A DNA stretch of 64,000 bases from an uncultured Phaeodactylibacter sp. (GCA_913057245.1 CAJXNH010000001.1:124001-188000); one strand, 5' to 3'. Positions 51,761 through 61,067 are shown, numbered from the stretch's first letter. Notes: generated from the sequence alone by a model not told the origin. A program made the numbers and translations.

Positions 51761-52204
51761 ATGCTTAACTTATTGAAAACCTTAACCATTCTCACTATTT
51801 TTTCCTTTGCTTTTATATCATTCCATGAAGTTTCAGCTAATGATTTAAGTGATTCTTCTTGCTCTTTGACCTTTACGAATGATCAGATATGCAATGTAAC
51901 TACAAACGACTGTTCAGAAGTTGAATTATTAGTACAAAATCTATATAGTATTCCGTGCGGGAGCAACGTAACAGATATAGACTGGACTTTTGACCCGGGA
52001 GTAGTCTTATGCGGAGGAGGCCCTTGGAGTGGTGTCAGCCCAACTTATACAGTTGACATAGACGTTGTTGCAACCTCGGCTAATAAGCCAGGTAGTAGCA
52101 GCGATAACGTGCCTGTAGGTGTTACTATGACTTATACCTACAACTGCTCAGGAAGTACTTGTACGAACTCTTATTATAGAACCATTTTTGTAACTGTTTG
52201 CTAG
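51761..52204 (+). CDS. Secreted cysteine-containing hypothetical protein
   Basis: 147 residues from ATG 51761 (a TTG at 51734 is also open). It has a signal peptide (MLNLLKTLTILTIFSFAFISF...) and a mature part with eight Cys residues (DSSC, IC, DC, PC, LC, NC, TC, VC), an even number suiting four disulfides. It is Thr/Ser/Asn-rich and likely beta-rich. No family was recognised. Base composition is A+T-richer than its neighbours. It opens the island of secreted proteins and may be a cell-surface or extracellular factor. Confidence 0.7.
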   Translation: MLNLLKTLTILTIFSFAFISFHEVSANDLSDSSCSLTFTNDQICNVTTNDCSEVELLVQNLYSIPCGSNVTDIDWTFDPGVVLCGGGPWSGVSPTYTVDIDVVATSANKPGSSSDNVPVGVTMTYTYNCSGSTCTNSYYRTIFVTVC

Positions 52205-52279
52205 TGAATATAATTTCGCCTAGTACACGGTCTACCAGGACGTGCGGTATTAAAGCTCAATTTATTTGCACGCGTTCTT

Positions 52280-53461
52280 ATGACAAAAATTTCGAGAATG
52301 ATTCCATTAATTCTACGGGTAGGTGTCTGCCTGGTAGCGCATGCTCTAATGATTCAGCATATATCCGCTCAAAACCTGGTACCGAATCCGTCCTTTGAGC
52401 TGGTAATTGATGATCCGGAATTCAGGCCAACAGGGGTCAATAGTTCTGTAGACTGGTTCATATTGCTGTTTACGACAGAGTTTTTTCATCGGTCTTATGC
52501 CGCTGTTGCCAGTGTGCCGGCTAATCATCGTGGATTTCAGGAGCCTTATATCGGAGATGGATATGCAGGCATTATTGTTTATCCTTTGCATTCCCGGGAG
52601 TTTCTTGCAGTGCAGTTGACAGCGCCATTGGAGCCGGGAGAGGTTTATACCCTAACCTTTCAGGTTAGTCTCTTGGAGCGGTCAAAGTTCCGGACTGATG
52701 ATTTTGGGGCTATGCTGTTGCACAACCGGCCTGAACAGGACAGCTTGAGCAGGTACCATTATTCGGTAAAAAACCTTGAAGGTCGTGTCCTTTCGGATAC
52801 TTCCGGATGGATGGAAATCCGGGGGCAGTACCTGGCTGAGGGTGGCGAAGAATACCTGCTTATTGGTAATCTATACGATCAGGCACGTACCACTTTTGAG
52901 GAAACAGGGGTTGAGAATGCTTTGCCCTGGGCTTACTATTATGTAGATCAGGTCGTGTTGGAACGATGCGGAGAAACAGGCAGCTCTATCACCCAATTAC
53001 CTCCAAAGGACACTGTGATTTGCGATAGTGGCAGTGCAATGCTCGAGGGGTTGCCTGATGCAGATGGCTATTACTGGGTTGGGGAAGGTACCGAACCTGT
53101 GCTGCAAACCCGGAGGCCAGGAAGGTATATGCTCAATCATTACTATGGATGTGATATCCTCCAGCAGTCTTTTACCGTTGAAACCGATGGGTGTTTCTGT
53201 GATATTACCTTTCCTTCTCCCAGTAGGCTGCCTGCCGAATTGCGTCCTTTACCTTCCCGAAATGTGGAAAGTTACACCCTTGAACTCTTCAATGCCGCCG
53301 GGCAGAAAGTCTGGTCAGGCGATCAGGAAAGCCTGAGCCAGACAAAGCTTTCTTTGGCTGCGGGCATTTATTTCTGGCGCGCAAAGCTTGACTGCTTCAG
53401 GGAGTTGGATCAACAGCCGTTTCAGCGTACCACGAGCGGGCGCATATTATTTGTGGATTAG
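52280..53461 (+). CDS. Secreted 'NLVPNPSFE'-type protein, possible T9SS cargo
   Basis: 393 residues. The signal peptide ends IQHISAQ (about residue 30), and the mature protein starts NLVPNPSFE, a beginning frequent in Bacteroidota surface proteins with carbohydrate-binding-like sandwiches. A beta-sandwich follows (about 31-225), then a second small domain (about 230-300; VICDSGSAMLEGLPDADGYYW). The C-terminus (about 325-393; YTLELFNAAGQKVWSG...LSLAAGIYFWRAKL) resembles a T9SS sorting domain with a non-standard last stretch. An adhesive role is inferred, not shown. Confidence 0.75.
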   Translation: MTKISRMIPLILRVGVCLVAHALMIQHISAQNLVPNPSFELVIDDPEFRPTGVNSSVDWFILLFTTEFFHRSYAAVASVPANHRGFQEPYIGDGYAGIIVYPLHSREFLAVQLTAPLEPGEVYTLTFQVSLLERSKFRTDDFGAMLLHNRPEQDSLSRYHYSVKNLEGRVLSDTSGWMEIRGQYLAEGGEEYLLIGNLYDQARTTFEETGVENALPWAYYYVDQVVLERCGETGSSITQLPPKDTVICDSGSAMLEGLPDADGYYWVGEGTEPVLQTRRPGRYMLNHYYGCDILQQSFTVETDGCFCDITFPSPSRLPAELRPLPSRNVESYTLELFNAAGQKVWSGDQESLSQTKLSLAAGIYFWRAKLDCFRELDQQPFQRTTSGRILFVD

Positions 53462-53814
53462 GGCTAGGGTGAGGAGGTTTGCAGGGCTATAAAGCTATTG
53501 TGCTGATCTAAATTTTTGACGGAGCATCTATCCGGTCTTGGTTTTCCCTTTGCGAGGAGGTTGTGAGGTTTAGCTTCCTTTCGCCTTCCAGCTAAAACGG
53601 GCGAGCTCCCAACATTGTTTTTCTCCACCCAAATCCGTATCTTACCGATTATTCACTAACCGCAAAAAACGGACCTCATGTTTACACACACACACATTCC
53701 ATCCGCCGAAGCCAACAGGCGAAAGAGGACACACACATTCCATCCGCCGAAGCCAATAGGCGAAGGAGGACACACACATTCTGCGCACGACATTCTGTTA
53801 AGCTTATTTTTTCC
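53462..53814. other. 353-bp region before the metalloprotease gene with 41-bp repeats
   Basis: Between two plus-strand genes. The first 200 bp show only degenerate GGAGG-containing direct repeats (near 53470 and 53555). From 53678 the sequence can be read from an ATG through an AC tract and two and a quarter 41-bp repeats, but this frame ends at TGA 53822-53824, out of register with the downstream gene. No terminator or recognisable promoter was found. Confidence 0.6.
53690..53781 (+). repeat. 41-bp tandem repeat with AC tract (possible phase-variation switch)
   Basis: Copies at 53690-53730 and 53731-53771 differ at two positions; a partial third runs to 53781. The unit starts ACACACATTCC and ends AGGAC. 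An alternating AC tract (53684-53696) precedes it. As 41 is not a multiple of three, copy-number change alters the reading frame between ATG 53678 and the downstream coding sequence. Confidence 0.85.
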
Positions 53815-55836
53815 ATGCTCATGATATCAGGCTTGCATACCGCAACCGGGCAAAGCTACGTCACTTATGGTTTATATGGGGAGTACGAAGAAGACCCCAA
53901 GAGCTATTTCCTGCGCGTTCAGTTCAATTTTATAGATGCAGATGCACCTAACGAAGATGCTGCATGGTGGGAAGTAGGGGGGTATGACTTGGCGGACGAA
54001 GCTCAAAAAGGGCTGGACAACCTCAATCAGGCGTTCAACCCGCATGGAATATTTTTCCTGGCAGACGAGCCAACGCCGGATTGTGCTACGCCAGCTACCT
54101 ATCGTTCTTATTTTGATTTGCAAAATCAAAATCCGCAAGGGTTAAGTGTTTTGGAGCTGATTAGGGGGAGCCTCCAAACGGAAGATGAGGTTGAACGGGC
54201 CCTGAATATTTACATTAACAGTGGCCAGGGGGAACCTTTGGGCTTTGCGCCTCAACTGCCTGGCAACCATGTAACTGTCAAGGGCTTGGAAGCTGGCGAA
54301 CTAGCCACTAGCGGCACTATAACGGTGCACGAGGTAGGGCATGCGCTGGGGCTGTTGCATACCTTTGCCGGTGATGTACTTGGGGAGTGCAATGAAGGGG
54401 ATATTCCTGAACCTGTGGGCTTCTGCTCTTCAGAAGAAGACCTTTGCTATTGCTGTGGCGATTACGTTTGTGATACAGACTACGATCTGAATGAGGATTT
54501 TGAGCTTGACCCTACAGATTGCTCTGGCGGTGAATCTATACCAGCGAGTGTGCGGCGCAATTACATGAACTACATATCTCCGGATGAATGCCGGAATGCT
54601 TTTACGGAACAGCAAGGGTTAAGGATGAAAATGTATTTGCGGGAGCTGAAGGATTACTATTCGGATGACGTATTGGAAAAAATCCAACTACAGGAAGCCG
54701 CCTACCCCGGCACCGCCCCTTCCGGTGTAACAGGTAATCTTACAGTAGAATCCGAGGTGCTTGAAATACTGTCGCCCCTGCAAATGCTGCCTGGCGCAAC
54801 CATTACCGTGAAAACTGGTGCAGCCCTCCACATTAAAAGCACCCTGACGAGTGCCTGCGATGAGATGTGGCAGGGAATAAAAGTAGAGTCAGGAGGTATC
54901 GTCAAAGTTTTTGGGCAGGGCGTTATTGAACATGCCGAATGCGGGATAGATGTAGTCGGGAATAGCTCTGAGGTGAGTATCCTCGGGGGTACACTTTTGA
55001 ATAACTCGATAGGCTTGCGCGTAGCTGCGGATGATGCGATTGAGACGAGCAATCAGGTCTTTTTTGCCAACTTTGAGCTCAACGACCAGTATAAAGGTGC
55101 TTCTGATGAACGGCCCTATTTCATGGTCTTGCGCGGCAACCGGGGCACCCGGATCAGGTACACCACTTTTGCAGATGAGCGGACAGCTGATTGTTCTGCC
55201 CCAAACGGGGACTGCCCAAAACGTGCCATTGGTATTGATGCCCGGGAGGAATTCTTTTTCGGAGACATGCCGTTTTTCCAGTTGCTTTGGGCGCGCATCC
55301 CACAATTGGTAGCCCTGACCCCTTATCAGTCAGGTACTTACAGCAGCCTTTCTGCACTCTTTTCGGCTCTGTCCCCTTATGTGTCCGAAGGGGGCGGCCT
55401 GTCCAATATGCCAAAACCTTTGGTTGAAGCGTTGTATAATTTTACTACGCACTGCAACGAAGCGGGCTTTCTCGCGGTGGAACTCTTGCGGCGCAATGGG
55501 GTAGAAGCAGCGGTGCAGTGCAACAGCCCGAGCCCGGCAATGGCTCAACAAAACAGCGGAGGGCCCCAGGCAAAGGAACTGCACCACAGGCAGGACCGTA
55601 GGAGTGCTGTGTTTTTCCCTAACCCCACGCAAGGCACCCTTCAGGTCGTCCTTTCAGAAGGGACAGATCGGGCCTCCCTGATACTTTACAACTTACAGGG
55701 GCAACCTGCCTTCCAGGCCGTGCTCACCGGGCAGCGTACCACCCTGCAACTGCCAGTGCCAGCCGGCATCTACTGGGCACGCCTGCAAATAGCCGGGCAG
55801 CAGCCGGTGCACCACAAAATCATTGTATCACGCTAA
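53815..55836 (+). CDS. M43 (pappalysin)-like secreted zinc metalloprotease with T9SS domain
   Basis: 673 residues from ATG 53815. The zinc motif HEVGHALGLLH is at 172-182 (His ligands, catalytic Glu), followed by a Met-turn-like RRNYMNYISPDECRNAFTEQQ (about 241-262), as in M43 peptidases. A right-handed beta-helix-like middle (about 300-480) follows, and a C-terminal T9SS signal (VFFPNPTQGTLQVVL..., IYWARLQI). The N-terminus from this ATG (MLMISGLHTATGQ) is a hydrophobic core without the usual basic start. Reading upstream in the same frame gives basic VKLIF-type residues but no start codon. A 41-bp repeat tract lies just upstream, so expression may depend on repeat number. Confidence 0.85.
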   Translation: MLMISGLHTATGQSYVTYGLYGEYEEDPKSYFLRVQFNFIDADAPNEDAAWWEVGGYDLADEAQKGLDNLNQAFNPHGIFFLADEPTPDCATPATYRSYFDLQNQNPQGLSVLELIRGSLQTEDEVERALNIYINSGQGEPLGFAPQLPGNHVTVKGLEAGELATSGTITVHEVGHALGLLHTFAGDVLGECNEGDIPEPVGFCSSEEDLCYCCGDYVCDTDYDLNEDFELDPTDCSGGESIPASVRRNYMNYISPDECRNAFTEQQGLRMKMYLRELKDYYSDDVLEKIQLQEAAYPGTAPSGVTGNLTVESEVLEILSPLQMLPGATITVKTGAALHIKSTLTSACDEMWQGIKVESGGIVKVFGQGVIEHAECGIDVVGNSSEVSILGGTLLNNSIGLRVAADDAIETSNQVFFANFELNDQYKGASDERPYFMVLRGNRGTRIRYTTFADERTADCSAPNGDCPKRAIGIDAREEFFFGDMPFFQLLWARIPQLVALTPYQSGTYSSLSALFSALSPYVSEGGGLSNMPKPLVEALYNFTTHCNEAGFLAVELLRRNGVEAAVQCNSPSPAMAQQNSGGPQAKELHHRQDRRSAVFFPNPTQGTLQVVLSEGTDRASLILYNLQGQPAFQAVLTGQRTTLQLPVPAGIYWARLQIAGQQPVHHKIIVSR

Positions 55837-55847
55837 ACAAGCCTGCC

Positions 55848-57359
55848 ATGAAATTAGTAACCAAAGCACTTTTACTGCTGCTGCTGGGGGCTGTAGGCCT
55901 TCGTGCACAGTCTTTTAATATTGCTGAAGATTTAGGGTATCAAAGTAATTTCTTTGAAAGGGTGATGGTCCATAACGATACAATCATTGCCGTGGGTACC
56001 GCTCGCACTGACTCCTTAGAAAGCGGCGTTTTAATTGCTTCATACGATTCCACAGGGCAGCGGTTAGCCAGCCAGCTATTAACAGACTTTGGAGGCGAAG
56101 GTCTATATATGCTTGATAATGCTGGTGGATTTGCACCCGCAAATGGAGGGGGGTATGTTATAATTGCTTACACGATCCGTTTTAATGCCATTTTTATTAA
56201 ACTGGATGAGCAGCTCAACGAAGAGTTCCGTCATGAGTATACTGACATTGAAGATGTTAGCAATTATCACTACCGCAGCCCTATACCTTTAGAAGAGGGG
56301 TATTTGTTGTACGGCGATATAGACCGGGACAATGGGGTGCCCGACCCCTTTGTGCGCATTGTGGACGAGCATGGGCAAACCGTGCGGCTTAATTTCTACG
56401 GGAATTATGAGGATAAGGACATCTACCAGGATGCACAGCTTTTAGGGGATTCTATTTTAGTAGCTGGGGGGCAGCGGCAGGTTAGCCTGGGCTATAGCAA
56501 AAACTTTTTCCACCGTATCCGGATATCCGATGGTGCGCTTTTAGATAGCTGGGAGTCTTCAGTAAACGCGGACATGGGATGGCTGCGGCAATTGGTTGCC
56601 CTGGAAGATGGGGATATCATCACCTTTGGGCAGCAGCCGCTGGAAATTATCGACTGGAATACTTACATCGTACAGCCTATGCTGACCCGCCTCAATAGCA
56701 ACCATGAGATCGTCTGGCAGCGGCCTATTTACCGTTCTGGCTATCATTCTAGAAATAATGGCCTGCACGAAATCAAGCACGTGTCTGATGGCTACTTCGT
56801 AGGATCTGGCCACGTAAGTACAAATGTAGATGGCAACTCCACCCGTGCAGGCTGGCTATTTAAGTTCACGGCTTTCGGGGATTCGCTCTGGTCGCGCTAT
56901 TACCTTCCTCCATTTGACACCCTTAATAATCCTATCCTCGGGGGGAGCTTTTTCTCCTTTGGAGAGCTGTCCAGCGGTAATTTAGTCAGTGGCGGAGAAG
57001 CTAATGGCGATGGCCCTCGCCGCTGCTGGATCATCAAAACAGATGCCAATGGGTGTCAGGGGGAGACGCCCTGTGAGGTGCTTACGGATGTGGCGGAGGC
57101 GGAGCCGATGGAGGCGTTAGGTATGCGGGTGTTCCCAAACCCGGTCTCCCGCCACCTCACCGTCGCCTGGGCGGGGGCAGCGCCCACGGGCACGGGCCAC
57201 TTCACGCTCTACAATATGCAGGGGCAGGCGGTATGGTCAGAAGTGCAGCCATGTGCACCAGAGGTGCTACTACAGTTACCGGAGTTGCCGCCGGGCGTTT
57301 ATGCCCTGCGCGTGGAAGCGGAGGGGCAGGCTTGGGTGGAACGGGTGGTGATTAAGTAG
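55848..57359 (+). CDS. Secreted beta-propeller-like protein with T9SS sorting domain
   Basis: 503 residues. The signal peptide ends GLRAQ (about 20). The mature part is built of recurring segments of about 50 residues (for example SFNIAEDLGYQSNFFERVMVHNDTIIAVGTA, shown in part; DSILVAGGQRQVSLG; YFVGSGHVSTNVDG), as in beta-propeller or PQQ-like repeats. The C-terminus (VFPNPVSRHLTVAW, GHFTLYNMQGQAVW, LPELPPGVYALRV) is a clear T9SS type A signal. It follows the metalloprotease gene by 11 bp, so co-transcription is likely. The function is not known. Confidence 0.85.
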   Translation: MKLVTKALLLLLLGAVGLRAQSFNIAEDLGYQSNFFERVMVHNDTIIAVGTARTDSLESGVLIASYDSTGQRLASQLLTDFGGEGLYMLDNAGGFAPANGGGYVIIAYTIRFNAIFIKLDEQLNEEFRHEYTDIEDVSNYHYRSPIPLEEGYLLYGDIDRDNGVPDPFVRIVDEHGQTVRLNFYGNYEDKDIYQDAQLLGDSILVAGGQRQVSLGYSKNFFHRIRISDGALLDSWESSVNADMGWLRQLVALEDGDIITFGQQPLEIIDWNTYIVQPMLTRLNSNHEIVWQRPIYRSGYHSRNNGLHEIKHVSDGYFVGSGHVSTNVDGNSTRAGWLFKFTAFGDSLWSRYYLPPFDTLNNPILGGSFFSFGELSSGNLVSGGEANGDGPRRCWIIKTDANGCQGETPCEVLTDVAEAEPMEALGMRVFPNPVSRHLTVAWAGAAPTGTGHFTLYNMQGQAVWSEVQPCAPEVLLQLPELPPGVYALRVEAEGQAWVERVVIK

Positions 57360-57433
57360 CCGACTTCGCATCTCTACTTGCTATGTCGGCCGTAGAAGGT
57401 TAAAGTGTTTAAAGTTAAAGTTTGCAGCTCATT

Positions 57434-57505
57434 GCTCCTGTCGTATCCCGGTTTCTTCTGGGATCCGGCAGGTTCTACCTGGAAAAACCGGGGCAGAGCT
57501 CCTGA
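57434..57505. repeat. Fourth copy of the hairpin repeat element
   Basis: Begins GCTCCTGTCGTATCCCGG, as in the 51.3 kb cluster, with stem ATCCC/GGGAT, then CCGGCAGGTTCTACCTGG and GGGGCAGAGC. It lies in the gap after the T9SS protein gene. Confidence 0.7.
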
Positions 57506-57545
57506 AAAACCATTATACACTCCAGGATGCTCATTTAGTCGCACA

Positions 57546-57564
57546 TAGTGTAACTTTAACACTA
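57546..57564. promoter_or_regulatory. Interrupted palindrome, candidate operator
   Basis: Arms TAGTGT and ACACTA around a 7-bp centre (AACTTTA), 77 bp upstream of the porin-like gene. It resembles the palindrome before susC (12743-12763): both have TAGTGT, an ACTTT centre, and ACACTA or CACTAA. Confidence 0.4.
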
Positions 57565-57640
57565 AATCACCCCTCCCCCTGAGATAAGTCACTGCGGAAG
57601 TGTGCTGCCTTTTGTTCCTTGCGGGCAAAAGCATGACGAT

Positions 57641-58924
57641 ATGAAACGGTTCCTGCAAATTCTGGTGGTGTTGATGATGGGATGGAGCGTGCTGCAAGGA
57701 CAGGGCGTACTGCGGTACAACCTGGATACCACCGGGCAGACTTACCTCAAAGCCAGTCTTCGCGCCCAGCTCTGGGGGCGGTATACGCAGATGAACCCCG
57801 GTACCGTTATCTACGGCGAGCCCACCAGTGAGTACTTCGATGTATCCATCCGCCGCCTGCGGATGAACTTCTGCGGGCAGCTGACCCCCGAGCTTTTCGT
57901 TTACGCTGGTTTTGGCAATAACAACCTCAACTACCGCAACAGTGCAGACTTCCAAATCGGGGTGTTGGACCTTTACGCAGAGTATGCCTTTCACCGGGCC
58001 CTGGCCGTTGGTTTTGGGAAATCCGGCTACCACGGGCTGAGCCGCCTGAATTTGCGCAGCAGCCGCTCCATGCTGGGGCTGGATGCGCCCCTGTTTTCCC
58101 TTTACTCTGTCAACCAGACCGATCACCTGGGGCGCAACCTGGGCATTTGGGTGAAGGGGCAGGCTGGCAACTGGGATTACCGCGCCGTCATGAACAATCC
58201 GATAAAGTACGATAGTGGCGACCCCGGTGCCTACGCTGACTGGGCCAATACCCGCCCACGCCTGCGCTGGTCCTTCTACCTCAAGCATCAGTTTGCTGAC
58301 CATGAGGGAAACGGGCCCTTTGGAGCCGGTACTTACCTGGGCAAAAAGAAAATCTTCAACCTGGGCGCAGGCTTTGCCTGGCAGCCCCGCGCGATGTGGA
58401 CGGGCAGCGCGTTGAGCCCCGATTACCATGATATGTTCCACTTTGCCGCAGACCTGTACGTGGAGTGGCCCGTGTTTAAGGGCACTGCCGATGCCTTTAC
58501 GGCTTACCTCGGCTTTTTCAATTATGACTTTGGGCCCGGCTACCTGCGCAACCTAGGCGCCAACAATCCTGCCACCGGCTTATTACTGAGCGAAGCCAGC
58601 TTCAATGGCACCGGCGCTGCCTTCCCAATGATTGGTACCGGGCAGGTGCTGTTTTGGCAAACCGGCTATTTATTGCCAAAAAGGGTCACGCCAACTCAAG
58701 CCCGCCTGCAGCCCAATGCTTCCGTGGAATACGCCCGTTACGACCGGCTCTCTGACCCTATGCTGGCCTATGAGCTGGCGGTCAATCTGTTGTTCAACGG
58801 GCACAACAGCAAGCTAACGCTGGGCGCACAGAACCGCCCCATCTTCCAGGCACAGGAAAACGGCGTCTTCGAAACGGACCGGCTGTGGATGGCGGTCTTG
58901 CAGTATCAGGTGGAGATTAATTAG
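57641..58924 (+). CDS. Porin-like outer-membrane beta-barrel (phosphate-selective porin type)
   Basis: 427 residues from ATG 57641 (the frame also opens at 57602). It has a signal peptide (MKRFLQILVVLMMGWSVLQGQ) and strands rich in Tyr, Phe and Gly (KASLRAQLWGRYTQM, LFVYAGFGNNNLNYR, WSFYLKHQFADHEG, FTAYLGFFNYDFGPGYL), ending AVLQYQVEIN. The start and barrel pattern resemble OprP/OprO-type porins, but a specific ligand is not shown. The last strand ends in Asn, not Phe. The stop shares TTAG with the convergent gene. A long minus-strand open frame across it is a shadow. Confidence 0.8.
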   Translation: MKRFLQILVVLMMGWSVLQGQGVLRYNLDTTGQTYLKASLRAQLWGRYTQMNPGTVIYGEPTSEYFDVSIRRLRMNFCGQLTPELFVYAGFGNNNLNYRNSADFQIGVLDLYAEYAFHRALAVGFGKSGYHGLSRLNLRSSRSMLGLDAPLFSLYSVNQTDHLGRNLGIWVKGQAGNWDYRAVMNNPIKYDSGDPGAYADWANTRPRLRWSFYLKHQFADHEGNGPFGAGTYLGKKKIFNLGAGFAWQPRAMWTGSALSPDYHDMFHFAADLYVEWPVFKGTADAFTAYLGFFNYDFGPGYLRNLGANNPATGLLLSEASFNGTGAAFPMIGTGQVLFWQTGYLLPKRVTPTQARLQPNASVEYARYDRLSDPMLAYELAVNLLFNGHNSKLTLGAQNRPIFQAQENGVFETDRLWMAVLQYQVEIN

Positions 58925-59595
58925 AAGTTGACTTCCAGGATGAAATGCCTTGCCAGAGCCAATTCACGGATTGTGCCGATAAATGCTCTGTCCGTCTGAG
59001 AGGAAGATTCCGGATAGCGGTTTTCCACCCGGTAGAAACTCCACCCCAGGGCACTTTCAAGACCGAACTGAAAATGCTGCCCTACACGGTAGCGCAACCC
59101 TGTGAAAAGATGGATATTGTAAGAACGATAGAACGCATCTTCTACTGAAAGATCCAACTCCCTGGATAATCCATCAACCGAAAAGACCCCCATTTCGCCA
59201 ATAGCAATATACTCATTGATAAAGGTAGAGCGCGTATAGCCTACCTCCTGCCCGAAAGTAATGCTAAACTTGCCAATTGGGCGGTACCATTCGAGCCCAA
59301 AGTTAAAATTGAAGTTCCGCTGGTCCAGAATTTTGTCATCAAGTGAACGGTCTGCATCGTCTTCAATAGTAAAGCGGTTCAGTACGCCAAGCCCAACCCT
59401 GTAAAAGATTTGGTAGGGCCCCTTCTGATTGATGAATCTTTTGTAATAGATCATATTGGAAGTCCCAAAAAGGTTGGTGTTCACCGGAGCTATGGCAATC
59501 ATGTTCCGTAATGTATCCGTAGTGGGGGCATCTTTTTGAGCCATTATTCCAGAACAGGAAAAGAGCACAAATAACAGTAGTAACAACTTATTCAT
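58921..59595 (-). CDS. Hypothetical outer-membrane beta-barrel protein
   Basis: 224 residues from ATG 59595 (the frame also opens at 59700). It has a signal peptide (MNKLLLLLFVLFSCSGIMAQ) and a barrel pattern (KRFINQKGPYQIFYRVGLGVLNRF, FNFGLEWYRPIGKFSITFGQEVGY, FTGLRYRVGQHFQFGLESALGWSFY). It ends HFILEVNF with terminal Phe, as in outer-membrane barrels. The family is not known. It overlaps the porin gene tail-to-tail by 4 bp. The sbcD gene is divergent, 221 bp away. Confidence 0.8.
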   Translation of the reverse strand: MNKLLLLLFVLFSCSGIMAQKDAPTTDTLRNMIAIAPVNTNLFGTSNMIYYKRFINQKGPYQIFYRVGLGVLNRFTIEDDADRSLDDKILDQRNFNFNFGLEWYRPIGKFSITFGQEVGYTRSTFINEYIAIGEMGVFSVDGLSRELDLSVEDAFYRSYNIHLFTGLRYRVGQHFQFGLESALGWSFYRVENRYPESSSQTDRAFIGTIRELALARHFILEVNF

Positions 59596-59816
59596 AAGAG
59601 CGGATTTGTACAGGTAGCGCACCTGAGGTTTAATAGATAAGGCTAAATATAAAGAACAATGTCGATTGTTACTCAATGTTTCGTCGGTTTTGATTCGCAA
59701 TAGCGGCGCTATAGGTTACTTGCGAAACCGTCGGCCATTTTTCGTCATAGCGTTTGAAGCATCTGATGTACCGGATTTGCTATAAAAACCGTATACTGCC
59801 CATTCATCTGGTTATT

Positions 59817-61043
59817 ATGAAAATCATCCACACCTCCGACTGGCACCTGGGCCAGAAACTATTGTACAACGACCGGGAAGAAGAGCACCGCCGGGCCCTG
59901 GACTGGCTATTGCAGGCTATTGAACAAGAGCAGGCCGACGGGCTTATTGTTGCCGGTGATATTTTTGATATTGGCAATCCGCCCAATTACGCCCGCAGCC
60001 TGTACTATCAGTTTTTGCGCAAACTGCTGAATACCAACTGCCGGCATGTAGTGATCACCGGAGGCAACCACGATTCTCCGGCTATGCTCAATGCGCCCCG
60101 GGAGCTGTTGCAGGCACTGAATGTGCATGTGGTAGGCGCGGCAGGCGAAGATGCAGCAGAGGAAATCGTGGTCTGGAAGGACGAAGCCGGCAGGGTAGAG
60201 GCGATCATCGCAGCGGTCCCTTTTCTGCGCGATCGCGACCTGCGCTACAGTGTGGCCGGGGAAACGGGCTACGACCGGGTGGAGCAAATCCGAGCAGGTA
60301 TCAAACAGCACTATGATAACCGGGCGGCTTATATTTCTAAACACTTCGATACCTCGGGCGTACCGGTGATCGCGACCGGGCACCTCTACGCCACCGGTGC
60401 GGGCGCTTCCGGCAGGCAGGACAACATCTACATCGGCAATACAGAAAACATCGAGGCGCGGCAGTTTCCGGAGCTATTTGACTATGTAGCACTCGGGCAT
60501 ATTCACCGGGCGCAGGTGGTGGGTGGATTGGAGCATGTGCGGTACTCCGGCTCGCTTATCCCGCTGAGCTTTAGTGAAACGAAGGACGAGAAAGCCATTT
60601 ATGTATTGGAATGGTCTGGCAAAACGCTGGATCAGGTACGCAGCCTGCCGGTACCGGTATTCCGGCGGTTGAAGGGCATCAGCGGGAATCTGGAAGAAGT
60701 GCTGGAAAGCCTGTCCCGTTTCGTCCAAAAAGACCGGGAAGGGCTGGAACCCTGGATTGAGGTCAGTGTGGAACTGGACCGCATGGTGCCGGAGCTGAGC
60801 ACCCTTTTGCAGGACGCCCTGGAAGCCAACGGCGGCGGCGCATCCATCCTGAAGATACAGGCCCGTTACCCGCAACGGCAGGAGCTGTCCCAACAGAATG
60901 CCCCCGACCTCGACACCCTGGAAGCCGAGGAAGTCTTCAAAATGAAGTGTGAACAATACGGCAGCCCCCCCGACCAAATGGACGAACTGCTCGCTACTTT
61001 CCGGGAGTTGCAGTCCTGGATGACCGAACAAGAAGAAGTATAG
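59817..61043 (+). CDS. sbcD: Exonuclease subunit SbcD (Mre11-like)
   Basis: 408 residues from ATG 59817 (MKIIHTSDWHLGQ). The frame opens at 59754, but this start fits the family exactly. It is the nuclease subunit of the SbcCD complex, which processes hairpins and double-strand ends. Phosphodiesterase motifs are DWHLG, GDIFDIGNPP, GNHDSP and, later, GHLYATGAG and ALGHIHRAQVV, which hold the Mn ligands (Asp, His, Asn). It is followed 24 bp later by sbcC on the same strand, the usual order. Confidence 0.97.
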   Translation: MKIIHTSDWHLGQKLLYNDREEEHRRALDWLLQAIEQEQADGLIVAGDIFDIGNPPNYARSLYYQFLRKLLNTNCRHVVITGGNHDSPAMLNAPRELLQALNVHVVGAAGEDAAEEIVVWKDEAGRVEAIIAAVPFLRDRDLRYSVAGETGYDRVEQIRAGIKQHYDNRAAYISKHFDTSGVPVIATGHLYATGAGASGRQDNIYIGNTENIEARQFPELFDYVALGHIHRAQVVGGLEHVRYSGSLIPLSFSETKDEKAIYVLEWSGKTLDQVRSLPVPVFRRLKGISGNLEEVLESLSRFVQKDREGLEPWIEVSVELDRMVPELSTLLQDALEANGGGASILKIQARYPQRQELSQQNAPDLDTLEAEEVFKMKCEQYGSPPDQMDELLATFRELQSWMTEQEEV

Positions 61044-61067
61044 CTTTAATACCCTGGACTTTAACTG

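Noticed and set aside
53690-53781. 41-bp repeats as a CRISPR array
   Set aside because: The copies are contiguous with no spacers; it is a plain tandem repeat.
57374-58441. 355-codon minus-strand open frame across the porin gene
   Set aside because: Composition is Pro/Gly/Gln-rich without strands or domains; the plus-strand frame has a signal peptide and barrel pattern, so this is a shadow.
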